A stretch of DNA of 64,000 bases from Chryseobacterium pennae (GTDB lineage Bacteria; Bacteroidota; Bacteroidia; Flavobacteriales; Weeksellaceae): the NCBI RefSeq assembly GCF_003385515.1, contig NZ_QNVT01000001.1:1-64000 (forward strand), in the 5' to 3' direction. The notes below the pieces were generated by a model, which ran no database searches, was not told where the DNA came from, and saw only the letters and a program-made list of their open reading frames with translations. Shown in pieces: positions 27,256 to 36,943 of the stretch (position 1 is the first letter of the stretch; each line of letters opens with the position of its first letter). A program made the position numbers and the translations under genes.

Positions 27256-30200
27256 CTACATTGCTTCCTTATGCTTTTTACGATAAGCATAGTGGAACAC
27301 AATAGGTAATATGGTAAATGAAAGCAGCATACAGATAATTAATCCGCCTACAATCATAATGGCTAAAGGTTTTTGAATTTCGGAACCCATTCCGTTAGAC
27401 ATGGCTGCCGGAAGAAGTCCCATAGATCCCATCAGAGCAATCATCACTACCGGACGTATTCTGCTTTTCACTCCTTCTGAAATGGATTCTTTGAGAGACA
27501 TTCTGTTCTGCAGATTCTCTTTCATTACTCCAATCAGAACAATGCCGTCAATAGTAGCTACTCCAAAAAGAATAATAAACCCGATCCCGGCCGAGATTCC
27601 AAAGATGGTTCCCGTAAACCACAGGGATAAAAATCCGCCAATGAATGCAAAGGCCAATGTAATGGAAGAGATCAGCGTATCTTTTACATTTCCGAAATTA
27701 AAATACAGCAACATCAGAATAAGTACCAATGAAATAGGAACTACCATTGTCAATTGCTTAGCAGCTCTTTCTTTGCTTTCAAATTCACCGGCCCATGTCA
27801 TTTTATGGCTTTTCGGAAGTTTTACATCTTTATCTACTTTTTCTTTCGCTTCCTTAATGGTACTTCCCAAATCGCGCCCTTCAATATTGAATCCTACTCC
27901 AATGTATCTGCTGTTTCCTTCACGGTAAATAAATGAGGGCCCGGTATGATAATCAATAGTTGCAATTTCTTTCAATGGCACTTTCTTATTATCCTGGGTC
28001 GGAATCAGAATATTTTCCATTTTTTCAGGAGTGTCACGATAATCTTTTTCAAATCTCAGCATTACATCAAACATTCTTTCTTCTTCATAGAACTTGGTCG
28101 CTGCCTGCCCACCGATGGTCATTTCAATTACAGCCTGAGCATCTGCTGTGGAAACTCCGTATTTTGCCATTTTAGAATCGTGAAGCTGTATTCTGAGTTC
28201 CGGAAGTCCTATATTTTTAAAGACATTCACATCTGAAATTCCCGGAACTGTTCTGATGGAATTGGCTACCTGATTGGCATAATTTTCAAGTTCGAACAGA
28301 TCATTCCCGAATATCTTAATCACCAATGGTGCTTTTACTCCTGCTACATATTCTTCCACATTATCCTGAATAGGCTGGCTGAATCCAAAATTGATTCCCG
28401 GATATCTTTCAAGGGAAGTCCTCATTTCATCCAGAAGTTTATCCTTTGATATCTTTTTCTTCCATTCATTTTCAGGCTTCAGCTGGATATTAAATTCGAT
28501 ATTAAAGAATCCTGTAGGGTCTGTTCCGTCATTCGGACGGCCCGTTTGGGTCATTACAAATTTCACTTCATCATACTTCATGAGAATCTCTTTCATTTCT
28601 TTGGTCAGACGTACAGATTCATCCAGATTCACACTGTTCGGAAGTGTGGCACGTACATAAATGGCTCCTTCATTCAACTTAGGTAAAAATTCTGAACCGT
28701 AGTTTGAAAACCTCCATCCACAAAGCGTAAGTAAAGCAACAAAACCGACCATAAATGCTTTTTTATGACGAATACTAAATTCATAAATTCTATAAATATT
28801 CACCCTGAAGAATCTTGAAATAAAGTTTTCTTTTTCTTCAATATTTTTGGTTAATAAAAGCTTACACATTGCCGGAACATAGGTTAAACTCAGAATCAAT
28901 GACCCCAACAGAGCATACCCCAGTGTAAATGCCAAAGGAGAGAACATTTTTCCTTCCACTTTCTGGAAAGAGAAGATCGGCATCAAGGCTACAATCAGGA
29001 TTAATAATGCAAAGAAAATATAGCTTGCCACACTTCCTGCACTTTTCTTGATGATTCCCAGTTTGGAAATTTTATTAAATCTCTTTAATCCAATCTTCTT
29101 GGCTTTCAATTCAAGGGCAACAAATACATGTTCAACGATGACGAGTGTCCCTTCCAGTAATAGCCCAAAGTCCAAAGCACCCATAGAAATCAGGTTGGCC
29201 GGAAGTCCCTGAATTTTCAGCATAATAATGGCAAAAAGAAAAGCCAGCGGAATGACTGAGGCCACAATAAATGTTGTCCGCCAGTTATAAAGGAAGATGA
29301 ATACAATAATGGAAACCAGAATAACTCCTTCAATCAGGTTTTTGGAAACCGTATGAACGGTTGTATTGACTAATTCTGTACGGTCAATGATCGGAACAAT
29401 CTGAACATCTCCCGGTAATTCACCGCCATTTAACTGTTCTATTCTATCCTTAAGCCTTGCAATTACTTCACTTGGATTTTCTCCACGAAGCATAATAACA
29501 ATTCCTTCTACTACATCATTCTCTTTGTTGTATCCTACCTGTCCCAATCTTGGTTTTGCCGACACTTTTACTTCTGCAACGTGTTTTACCAGAATAGGGG
29601 TAGAACCTTTTACTTCAATCTGAATATTTTCAATATCCTCCTTCTTCTCTAAAAGACCAATCCCCCGCACCACATAAGCCTGATCTCCTTTTGCTACAAC
29701 ATCTCCACCTACATTGATATTACTCTTCGAAACTGCTTCATACACATCCAGGGGGGAAAGGTCATAATTGTGTAATTCTGTAGGATTAATTTTTATTTCA
29801 TATGTTTTTTCTTCACCTCCAAAGCTTACCACATCAGCCACTCCGGGAACAGCCAGCAGCTCTCTTTCAACCACCCAATCCTGGATAGCGGTTACTTCTT
29901 TTATTGGTAATCTACTTTTAATAATATATCGGTATATTTCACCGGTAGCTCCTGATGGAGGCTCAATACTGTATTCTGCCCCTGAAGGGAGATTTACATT
30001 TCCTAATTTATTGGAGGCATATTGCTGTGCATAAAAGTCGTTGACATGATCATCAAAAATCACCGTAACTACCGATAACCCGAATAAAGAAATAGACCGT
30101 ACCGAAGTTTTATTCGGAATGGCATTCATCTCTTTTGAGATTGGCAGTGTGACAAACTTTTCTATTTCCTCAGCACTTCTTCCCGGCCATTGGGTAATTA

Positions 30201-30354
30201 CCCTCACTCTGGTATTGGTAACATCCGGAAATGCCTCAATAGGAGTGTGTATATAGGAATAGATTCCTCCAAGCAACAACATGAAAGTTCCTAAAAGAAC
30301 AATCAGTGAATTTTTCAAAGAGAAGGAAACTATGTTCTGTACAAATTTTCGCAT
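27256..30354 (-). CDS. CusA/CzcA-family heavy-metal RND efflux pump
   Basis: The 1032-residue protein is the proton-driven inner-membrane pump of a tripartite metal exporter. It shows the usual RND layout of 12 helices and two large periplasmic loops; the N-terminus has FPDVTNTRVRVITQWPG. The TM4 proton-relay motif reads DFGLLLEGTLVIVE at 395-408. The first Asp and last Glu match CzcA (D402, E415), while the middle Asp (D408) is Glu here. This is closer to divalent-cation pumps (Zn, Co, Ni) than to Cu/Ag pumps, which have a different motif. It is the last gene of the operon, overlapping the adaptor gene by one base. Confidence 0.93.
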   Translation of the reverse strand: MRKFVQNIVSFSLKNSLIVLLGTFMLLLGGIYSYIHTPIEAFPDVTNTRVRVITQWPGRSAEEIEKFVTLPISKEMNAIPNKTSVRSISLFGLSVVTVIFDDHVNDFYAQQYASNKLGNVNLPSGAEYSIEPPSGATGEIYRYIIKSRLPIKEVTAIQDWVVERELLAVPGVADVVSFGGEEKTYEIKINPTELHNYDLSPLDVYEAVSKSNINVGGDVVAKGDQAYVVRGIGLLEKKEDIENIQIEVKGSTPILVKHVAEVKVSAKPRLGQVGYNKENDVVEGIVIMLRGENPSEVIARLKDRIEQLNGGELPGDVQIVPIIDRTELVNTTVHTVSKNLIEGVILVSIIVFIFLYNWRTTFIVASVIPLAFLFAIIMLKIQGLPANLISMGALDFGLLLEGTLVIVEHVFVALELKAKKIGLKRFNKISKLGIIKKSAGSVASYIFFALLILIVALMPIFSFQKVEGKMFSPLAFTLGYALLGSLILSLTYVPAMCKLLLTKNIEEKENFISRFFRVNIYRIYEFSIRHKKAFMVGFVALLTLCGWRFSNYGSEFLPKLNEGAIYVRATLPNSVNLDESVRLTKEMKEILMKYDEVKFVMTQTGRPNDGTDPTGFFNIEFNIQLKPENEWKKKISKDKLLDEMRTSLERYPGINFGFSQPIQDNVEEYVAGVKAPLVIKIFGNDLFELENYANQVANSIRTVPGISDVNVFKNIGLPELRIQLHDSKMAKYGVSTADAQAVIEMTIGGQAATKFYEEERMFDVMLRFEKDYRDTPEKMENILIPTQDNKKVPLKEIATIDYHTGPSFIYREGNSRYIGVGFNIEGRDLGSTIKEAKEKVDKDVKLPKSHKMTWAGEFESKERAAKQLTMVVPISLVLILMLLYFNFGNVKDTLISSITLAFAFIGGFLSLWFTGTIFGISAGIGFIILFGVATIDGIVLIGVMKENLQNRMSLKESISEGVKSRIRPVVMIALMGSMGLLPAAMSNGMGSEIQKPLAIMIVGGLIICMLLSFTILPIVFHYAYRKKHKEAM

Positions 30355-31469
30355 TACTTCTTAGAATTATTTAATTGGTTTTTCAGGTTCTCATAAATCA
30401 ACAATCCATTGGAAGCTATTACATTTTCACCTTGCTTCAGATTTCCTTCTACATATATATATTGACTGTTTGAAGCGATCTCTGTTACAGGTCTTATTTC
30501 AAGTTCACAGTCTTTTTTGTACACTACTACATAACTCTGATTATTGTCAAAGACCAACGCCTTTGCAGGAATCGCCAAGGCTGATTTATTTTGTGAATTT
30601 ACAGGCAGTACAACATCTGCAGACATTCCGGGCCTTAGTTTCATTCCGTTATTATCCATAATGATCTTAGCTTTCAGCACTCTTTCATTTTCATTAAAAA
30701 CCTGGGAAATATTGTTGATCTTTCCTGAAAAGCTATCATCCGGATAGGCCAACGTTTTTACAACTACAGGCTGATCTACGTATACATGCCTCATATTGGT
30801 TGCATACACATTCGCCATTACCCAAACCTTATCCAGATTGGAAATGGTAAAAAGCTGGTCACCACCGGCAGTTACAGGCATTCCTTTCGAAATATTCTTG
30901 GAAATCACATATCCGTCTGCAGGTGCTTTAATCTGAATGGTACTTCCACCTGCAGAATACAGCTGCATATTCTTTTGAGTTTTTGAAATATTAGATTGAA
31001 GAATCGTAACCTCTGCTCTTGCTTCCTGAAGATCTTTCTGAGAAGCAATATCATCTTTATACATCGCTTCTACAGAGGATAATTTTCTTTTAGCTACGGC
31101 AAGCTGAGCCTGTAATGTTTGGGTATCATCCTGCATTTCATTGACAGCCGTACTTTTTACACTGGCCAGAGCCTGTCCTTTTTTTACATAATCTCCAAGA
31201 GAAAAATAAGTATCGGTAACTATTCCGTCTACAAGGCTTACAAAGGGAACTGTTTTATCGGAATTGCTTTCCACTTCTCCGGTAAGGGTAATACTTTCTT
31301 CAATCGGAAGCATTTCAGCTTTAGCCAGTTTAATATCTTTTTTAAGTTCTTTGCTGATACAATAATTCTTTTCCACTTCATCAGTCTGCTTCTGGTCTTT
31401 ACAACCTGTAAGCACAACCAGACCAGACAGATAAATTATCGCGATATATTTAGTAGTATTCATTCTCAT
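30354..31469 (-). CDS. RND efflux periplasmic adaptor, lipoprotein
   Basis: The 371-residue membrane-fusion protein has a lipoprotein signal (LSGLVVLTGC), which places the start at 31469 or 31463 rather than at the GTG at 31511. The domain order is barrel-sandwich half, a helical hairpin at about 105-160, then the second half with IKAPADGYVISKNISKG, and a beta barrel. Adaptors link the pump to TolC. There is no extra N- or C-terminal metal-binding domain. It lies between the TolC gene and the pump gene. Confidence 0.9.
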   Translation of the reverse strand: MRMNTTKYIAIIYLSGLVVLTGCKDQKQTDEVEKNYCISKELKKDIKLAKAEMLPIEESITLTGEVESNSDKTVPFVSLVDGIVTDTYFSLGDYVKKGQALASVKSTAVNEMQDDTQTLQAQLAVAKRKLSSVEAMYKDDIASQKDLQEARAEVTILQSNISKTQKNMQLYSAGGSTIQIKAPADGYVISKNISKGMPVTAGGDQLFTISNLDKVWVMANVYATNMRHVYVDQPVVVKTLAYPDDSFSGKINNISQVFNENERVLKAKIIMDNNGMKLRPGMSADVVLPVNSQNKSALAIPAKALVFDNNQSYVVVYKKDCELEIRPVTEIASNSQYIYVEGNLKQGENVIASNGLLIYENLKNQLNNSKK

Positions 31470-31511
31470 AAGTAGATGTTCATATTTTTTAAGGTCATTC
31501 TTAATGGGCAC

Positions 31512-32786
31512 TTACAAATCCTGTCCTACAACATATTGCAGGTTTTCATAATATTGGTTAAGCTCTTTTTTAGTATCCAGAATAATCATTTTATTGCCGA
31601 TATAGGTATCCAGAAAATCCATATACTCCAGCATACTGATGTTTCTCAGTCTGAAGTTCTTTTCATGGCTTACCAATAAACCATCCAGCGTAGATTCGTA
31701 AGTGTCATCAATCTCTTCAGAAACTTGTTGGGTACGGATATAGTTTCTGAAAACAGAGACTATTTCATTCTCCGACTTCAGCAGATTTTTACGGGTCTCA
31801 TTTTTACTTTTTTCAATTTCCAGTCTGGCTTCCTGGATATTTCCTTTATTTCTGTCGAAGATGGGAAGGTCAACTGAAACTCCCAGCCCAATAAAGTCTT
31901 TCATAATATTTCCACCACGGTCATATCCTATTGAAACGGCTACATCTGGAGTTTTCATGGCATTCTGAATCTCAAGACTTTTAGCAGCATGTTTCTCCTT
32001 ATTCTTGGAGATCAGGATATCAGGACGATTTTCCTTTGCTTTTTCAAGCCATTGTGTTAACTCGATTTCTGAAAGTTGCTTTTCCGGCATTGCGAATGAA
32101 TCTGAAATCACCAGATAAGAACTGGATGGAATCATCAGTAGGGATTTTAGCTCCGCCTGCTGTTCTTCAATTTCCTGCTTCAATGAAACAAGTTTTTTCT
32201 TGAATTCAATTTCCTGAGCCTTCAGACGGATATATTCTGCCTTACTGATATTCCCCAGAGTTAACTGATTGTTGTAGGATTTTGTTAATTTTTCGATAGA
32301 AGCTATTTGCCCCTGATACATTTTTTGTTGCTCCTGATTGTACTGAATTTCAGTAATCGAATTCCTTAAGGTCTTTTTCAGTTCACGCAAGACTTCCTGC
32401 AGTTCATACTTTTCGCCTTCCACTTCTATTTTTTGAAGTTCAATATTTTTTCTTCGCTTCCCTGCGGTCTGAATCACCTGTTCTATTTCTGCTGAGATCT
32501 GGCTATTCTTTCCCCAGTTTCCAATTAGGGCTGGCTGCTCTTCAATATCATAAGTCCGCCAGAGATTCACTTCACTGATGCTTAATTTAGGATTTGGCCA
32601 GTATTTCGCCTGGAGCGCTCTGGCTTCTGCCTGAGATATTTCCAGTTTCTGAGCAATAAGATCAAGGTTATTGGCAAGAAAGATTGTTTCAGCCTCCTTT
32701 CTGCTGATCTTCAGGGTATCTGACATCTGTGCTGAAAAGAAACTGAAACAATGAATATAAAAAAGGGTAAAAAAAATCTTCTTCAA
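31512..32786 (-). CDS. TolC-family outer-membrane channel
   Basis: The 424-residue protein has a signal peptide (about 1-19) and two long helical repeats with coiled-coil character, the pattern of the outer membrane efflux protein family (CzcC-like). The segment PNPKLSISEVNLW is typical of metal-type members. It is the first gene of the czcCBA-like operon, transcribed from a promoter just upstream, with the two-component regulators further upstream on the same strand. Confidence 0.9.
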   Translation of the reverse strand: MKKIFFTLFYIHCFSFFSAQMSDTLKISRKEAETIFLANNLDLIAQKLEISQAEARALQAKYWPNPKLSISEVNLWRTYDIEEQPALIGNWGKNSQISAEIEQVIQTAGKRRKNIELQKIEVEGEKYELQEVLRELKKTLRNSITEIQYNQEQQKMYQGQIASIEKLTKSYNNQLTLGNISKAEYIRLKAQEIEFKKKLVSLKQEIEEQQAELKSLLMIPSSSYLVISDSFAMPEKQLSEIELTQWLEKAKENRPDILISKNKEKHAAKSLEIQNAMKTPDVAVSIGYDRGGNIMKDFIGLGVSVDLPIFDRNKGNIQEARLEIEKSKNETRKNLLKSENEIVSVFRNYIRTQQVSEEIDDTYESTLDGLLVSHEKNFRLRNISMLEYMDFLDTYIGNKMIILDTKKELNQYYENLQYVVGQDL

Positions 32787-32806
32787 GGTCTCTTATTTTA
32801 AGACCA

Positions 32807-32835
32807 CAAAGCTATTCTCCTAATATTAGAGCCAA
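32807..32835 (-). promoter_or_regulatory. Promoter of the metal efflux operon
   Basis: On the minus strand TTG (32833-32835) is followed 18 bases later by TAGCTTTG (32807-32814). It lies 21 bases before the TolC gene. Confidence 0.7.
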
Positions 32836-32886
32836 TTTCGAATGAAATTAAAATTCAATTAGGCCAACATTAGAGTTTGATTAGAA
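32825..32886 (-). promoter_or_regulatory. Repeated CTAAT boxes, possible response-regulator site
   Basis: On the minus strand CTAAT occurs four times (plus-strand ATTAG at 32825, 32858, 32869 and 32882), spaced 33, 11 and 13 bases apart. Direct repeats near one helical turn around a promoter are typical of OmpR-family sites. The cognate regulator could be the one at 34589. This is an inference. Confidence 0.4.
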
Positions 32887-32910
32887 TAGGTTGGGATTTA
32901 TTTTAAATCT

Positions 32911-32972
32911 CTCGCAGATCATGCAGATTAAGTAGATTTTAAATACAAATATTCGTGAGATCTGTGGGAAAT
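32911..32972. repeat. Degenerate dispersed intergenic repeat
   Basis: The stretch starts CTCTCGCAGATCATGCAG and ends GTGAGATCTGTGGGAAAT, forming an imperfect inverted pair. It resembles a repeat I recall in Chryseobacterium and Flavobacterium intergenic regions. It lies in the 440-base gap between the efflux operon and the sensor kinase. Confidence 0.45.
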
Positions 32973-33147
32973 AGAATTTAATTAGCTTTTTAAGAAAATA
33001 GCTGGCCACAAAAGTTGCAAAAGATTTAAACACTTCAGTGATTTAAGATAAAACATATTGCATAAAAAGTATACATAAGCTTTTGAAAATCATCTATTTT
33101 AAAATCCTAAAACATCTGGAAAACCTACATAAGATTAAGATCAACAG

Positions 33148-33200
33148 AAACGGACCAAAGTCCGTTTACATATAAATAAGGATTCGATTGGCTTTAGCCA
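33148..33200. repeat. Two small hairpins, possible dispersed repeat
   Basis: One hairpin has a 7-bp stem (33148-33154 with 33161-33167, the AAACGGA/TCCGTTT pair) and a second is a near-palindrome TGGCTTTAGCCA (33189-33200). The pair recalls a dispersed element of Chryseobacterium genomes. The rest of the gap 32973-33147 holds no gene; a TGGCCACAAAAG stretch near 33002 also looks repeat-like. Confidence 0.4.
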
Positions 33201-33225
33201 AAACCTAAAAAAGAGTCTTACAATT

Positions 33226-34587
33226 CTAGAAATTAGCAGGAAATACAAGCAGGACAGTTGTACCCACATCTACTGTAGAATCAATATTCATTATAATATG
33301 ATGGTGGTCAAAAATACTTCTTGATAATGACAACCCAATACCACTTCCTTTAACTCCCTCCACATTCTTTCCTCTGTAGAACGTTTCTGTAATCTTAGCC
33401 AGATCATCCGCAGGAATTCCTTTTCCCTGATCTTTCACCTCAATATTCAGTTGATTATTCTTTTCTGATAAGATAATCTCTACAGGATGGCTATAAGAAT
33501 ACTTAATTGCATTTTCCACAATATTATATAAAGCCAGATAAAGAAGGGTTTCATTTCCCGGAAATTCCAGTAAAGCAGGCTTTGCCACCTGAAGCTGTAT
33601 TTTAATATTAGAATGATTCTCTTTCGCCCGGGGTTCCAGTTTTGCATATATCTTCCAGATCAGTTCATCTATTCTTACCTGCTTGTGGGAAGATTCCAAC
33701 TTGGTCATCCCTGACATCAGAAGAAGATTATTAAGAATATTTTCAATCTCATACACGTTATCCAGAGATTCTTTGGCTACTTTTTTATACTCTTCCGGAG
33801 TACGGTCTTTCTGAGCAAATACTTCCAGGTTTCCGGAAATAGCGGCTAAAGGTGTTTTAAACTCATGAGAAACATAGTTGATAAAATTCTGCTGCAACAG
33901 CACATTTTCAGAAATACGACCTAATAATTTATTATACGATTTAATCAGATCTTCAATCTCATCATTGGTATTTGTGGAGGTAATAGCCGTAGAAATATTA
34001 TTATAATCTACTTTATTAATACGTTCCACCACATTAGAAATAGGTTTATACACAACTTTTGACAGATACCAGCTTAAAAAATAAATAGCAAGCAGACCAA
34101 TAATCAATACAGAAAGCATGATAATAGAAAGCCTCCAGATCTGTGATTGAAATGAATCATTTGGAAATTTTACAAAAACAACGAAGTCTCCCTGATTATC
34201 CGGATAAAAAATACCATAATAGAACTGGTTACCAGACATAAACTGGGTTCCTTTATTATTTCTTGCAGCCTGTAAATGAATGGGCTTAATATTTTCATCA
34301 TTCAGGTTTTGTCCGAACGTCACCTCATTATTTTGGTTATAAACCGCTACCTGATTATTCTGAATAAGATGTTTATATTCCTGTTTAATCTGGGCATGTC
34401 TGTCTTTGGGCAATTCATCTTTTTCAAGATAATAAATGGCAGAAATCAGGGCTGTATTCCTAAGCTTTTCAAAATAAAAAATCTTCGTACTGTCATAATA
34501 CGCAAAAAATATCACCGCAGATGTGATGATAGAAACAATGCCGAATGAAAGGCTGGAAATAAGGGTAAACCTGTTCCTGAGTGTCAT
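33226..34587 (-). CDS. Sensor histidine kinase of the metal efflux system
   Basis: The 453-residue kinase has two membrane helices (about 10-32 and 150-172) framing a periplasmic sensor loop. It then has a HAMP domain and the H-box SHEFKTPLAAISGN with the phospho-acceptor His241. The ATP-binding domain shows NIVENAIKYS (N box), DQGKGIP (G1) and KGSGIGLSLS (G2). It belongs to the OmpR-type partner class (HisKA). The stop of the response regulator and the start of this gene are one base apart, so they are co-transcribed. The downstream metal pump suggests that it senses metal. Confidence 0.92.
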   Translation of the reverse strand: MTLRNRFTLISSLSFGIVSIITSAVIFFAYYDSTKIFYFEKLRNTALISAIYYLEKDELPKDRHAQIKQEYKHLIQNNQVAVYNQNNEVTFGQNLNDENIKPIHLQAARNNKGTQFMSGNQFYYGIFYPDNQGDFVVFVKFPNDSFQSQIWRLSIIMLSVLIIGLLAIYFLSWYLSKVVYKPISNVVERINKVDYNNISTAITSTNTNDEIEDLIKSYNKLLGRISENVLLQQNFINYVSHEFKTPLAAISGNLEVFAQKDRTPEEYKKVAKESLDNVYEIENILNNLLLMSGMTKLESSHKQVRIDELIWKIYAKLEPRAKENHSNIKIQLQVAKPALLEFPGNETLLYLALYNIVENAIKYSYSHPVEIILSEKNNQLNIEVKDQGKGIPADDLAKITETFYRGKNVEGVKGSGIGLSLSRSIFDHHHIIMNIDSTVDVGTTVLLVFPANF

Positions 34588-34588
34588 T

Positions 34589-35263
34589 TTAATCTTTAAT
34601 TAAATATCCCGTTCCTTTGACAGTATGAATAATTTTCTGTTCCGATTCATCAATCTTGTTTCGGACATACGAAATGTAAACATCTACTACGTTCGTTGAA
34701 CTGTCAAAATCGATCCCCCAGACGTTATGCAAAATCTGAGTTCTACTCAACACTTTGTTTTTATTCTCCATAAGGAAAGTAAAAAGTTTGTATTCTGTAG
34801 GAGAAAATTCGATTTCCTTATCATTCTGGGTTACCTTGTGAAGATCTGTATCAATGACAATATTACCACATGACAGGTAATGATCTTCTTTCTGATAGCT
34901 TAACTTATTTCTTCTTGTCAATGCTTTGATCCTTGAAATCAATTCTTCAAAATGAAATGGTTTGGATAAATAATCATCAGCTCCCAGATCCAGCATTTTA
35001 ATTTTATCATCCGGACTGTTCAATGCACTTAAAACTAAAATTGGAGTATAATTTCCCTTAAACCTTATGATTTGTGTGAGCTGCATTCCATCCAGTCCCG
35101 GAAGCATAATATCCATTAATATAATATCAAAATCATAGGTATGAAGAATTTCTCTGGCCTTTTCCCCTGAATCTGCAAGCGTCATATTATAACCGGCTTC
35201 CGAAAGTCCTTTCAGCAGAAAGCTGCTAATTCTCTGATCGTCTTCTACCAATAAGATATTCAT
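34589..35263 (-). CDS. OmpR-family response regulator
   Basis: The 224-residue regulator has a receiver domain with the acidic pocket VEDD (8-9) and the phospho-acceptor Asp51 (ILMDIMLPGLDG), the Lys in LSKPF, and a winged-helix DNA-binding domain with FSPTEYKLFTFLMEN and VDVYISYVRNKID. The frame is open to 35284, but MNILLVEDD at 35263 is the standard start. It is the first gene of the pair with the sensor kinase and is likely to control the efflux operon downstream. Confidence 0.94.
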   Translation of the reverse strand: MNILLVEDDQRISSFLLKGLSEAGYNMTLADSGEKAREILHTYDFDIILMDIMLPGLDGMQLTQIIRFKGNYTPILVLSALNSPDDKIKMLDLGADDYLSKPFHFEELISRIKALTRRNKLSYQKEDHYLSCGNIVIDTDLHKVTQNDKEIEFSPTEYKLFTFLMENKNKVLSRTQILHNVWGIDFDSSTNVVDVYISYVRNKIDESEQKIIHTVKGTGYLIKD

Positions 35264-35436
35264 AATATTTCTGAAATTTCCCATAAATATAGGAATTCTG
35301 ATTGAAGAAAGGAAGTCAGAACAAAGGATGCGGGGATTTCTCCAGAGATTGGGGAATGGTTAATAAGGAACTGAAACTCCTTTCGGAAATTTATTATTCA
35401 GCATCAACTTCCAGCCTTTTTTCCTAATTTTGAAGA

Positions 35437-36930
35437 ATGGAGATGACTTATTTAATCATTGGATGTATTGTTGGCGGAGTCCTTGGAGCCATTATTTTAT
35501 ATTTTGCCTTGAAATCGTCTACGGTTTCAAGAACCTCTTACGATGAACTCAATTTTTCACATATTAAAAACAAATCTGACCTTGAAAATTCAAACACAAA
35601 GGTCCTGGAACTGAATCAGAACCTCAGTAAAGAAAAGGAACTCAATATACAGCAGCAGGATCTTCTGAATGATCTTAAAAATGAATTTGCCAGGCTCTCT
35701 GCACAGCATTCTTCACTCAACAGCCAATTTCAGGAGCAGAAACAAATGTCCTTAAAACAGGATTTTCATATAGAAACCCTTATTGCTGAAAAACAGGATT
35801 TTTTTGCTAAAAACGCTGAGCTTTCTGCCCAGAACGAAAGTCTCCAGAAATCCCTGAATACCCAAAAAGAAGAGATCACCAAAATACAGGAAGAATCCAA
35901 ACTGCAGTTTGAAAATCTGGCCAATAAGATTTTAGAAGAAAAAACAGAGAAGTTCACCACTTTAAATCAGAATAACTTAAAAAACATCCTTGAACCTTTC
36001 CAGGAAAAAATTACAGATTTAAAAAACAGGGTGAATGAAGCCTATGAAAAGGAAAACAAAGAACGTTTCTCTCTGGCCGAAAAGGTAAAAGAACTTGCAG
36101 AACTGAACCAGCAGATCTCAGAGGATGCCAAAAAATTAACCCGGGCCCTCAAAGGAGAAAGTAAAACCCAGGGAAATTGGGGTGAAATGATACTTGAAAG
36201 TATCCTTGAAAAATCAGGGTTGGTAAAAGGAAGAGAATATTTCCTTGAACATGAGCTTCGTGATGAAGACAACAAAGCCCTCTTCTCAGAATTTTCCGGT
36301 AAAAAAATGCGTCCTGATGCTGTTGTAAAATATCCGGATGAAAGAAATGTTATTATTGATTCTAAAGTTTCTCTTACTGCATTTACAGAATTAGTGGATG
36401 AAACTGATCAGGATGTCTATTTGATGAAACTTAATCAGCATTTAGGTTCCATCAAAAACCATATTACACAGCTTAGCCAGAAAGCTTATGATGATTATGG
36501 AAAATCTTTGGATTTTGTGATGATGTTTATTCCTAGTGAACCCGCATATATTGCCGCGATGCAGGCTGACCAAAACCTTTGGAACTATGCTTATGACAGA
36601 AGAATTTTATTGTTGAATCCAAGTAACCTGATCACCTCTTTAAAACTGATCGCAGATCTCTGGAAACGTGAATATCAGAACAAAAATGCCCTTGAAATTG
36701 CTGATAGAGGAGCCAGATTATATGATAAATTTGTAGGGTTTGTAGATAATCTTGAAAAAGTAGGCCGAAACCTTGACCTTGCCAAGAATGTTTACAATGA
36801 TGCTTACAAACAACTATATACAGGAAATGACAACCTCGTGATCCAAACTCAAAAATTGAAATCATTGGGAATTAAAAATAAAAAAGACCTTCCTCAAAGT
36901 CTTATTGACAACAGTAATTTGATAGAATAA
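35437..36930 (+). CDS. rmuC: RmuC-like DNA recombination protein
   Basis: The 497-residue protein has an N-terminal membrane anchor (about 5-25), a long coiled coil to about residue 200, and the RmuC nuclease-like domain (about 230-430). The domain contains TQGNWGEMILESILEKSGL, KKMRPDAVVKYPDERNVIIDSKVSL and MMFIPSEPAY. RmuC limits inversions in E. coli, and the domain resembles endonuclease folds. A TAATTTTG element ends only 4 bases before the first ATG, so translation may begin at the second ATG (35443). The next gene follows 13 bases later. Confidence 0.92.
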   Translation: MEMTYLIIGCIVGGVLGAIILYFALKSSTVSRTSYDELNFSHIKNKSDLENSNTKVLELNQNLSKEKELNIQQQDLLNDLKNEFARLSAQHSSLNSQFQEQKQMSLKQDFHIETLIAEKQDFFAKNAELSAQNESLQKSLNTQKEEITKIQEESKLQFENLANKILEEKTEKFTTLNQNNLKNILEPFQEKITDLKNRVNEAYEKENKERFSLAEKVKELAELNQQISEDAKKLTRALKGESKTQGNWGEMILESILEKSGLVKGREYFLEHELRDEDNKALFSEFSGKKMRPDAVVKYPDERNVIIDSKVSLTAFTELVDETDQDVYLMKLNQHLGSIKNHITQLSQKAYDDYGKSLDFVMMFIPSEPAYIAAMQADQNLWNYAYDRRILLLNPSNLITSLKLIADLWKREYQNKNALEIADRGARLYDKFVGFVDNLEKVGRNLDLAKNVYNDAYKQLYTGNDNLVIQTQKLKSLGIKNKKDLPQSLIDNSNLIE

Positions 36931-36943
36931 AAACAGGAATACC

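Noticed and set aside
27401..27928. A 175-residue frame opposite the RND pump
   Set aside because: It is antisense to conserved membrane helices and has no independent support.
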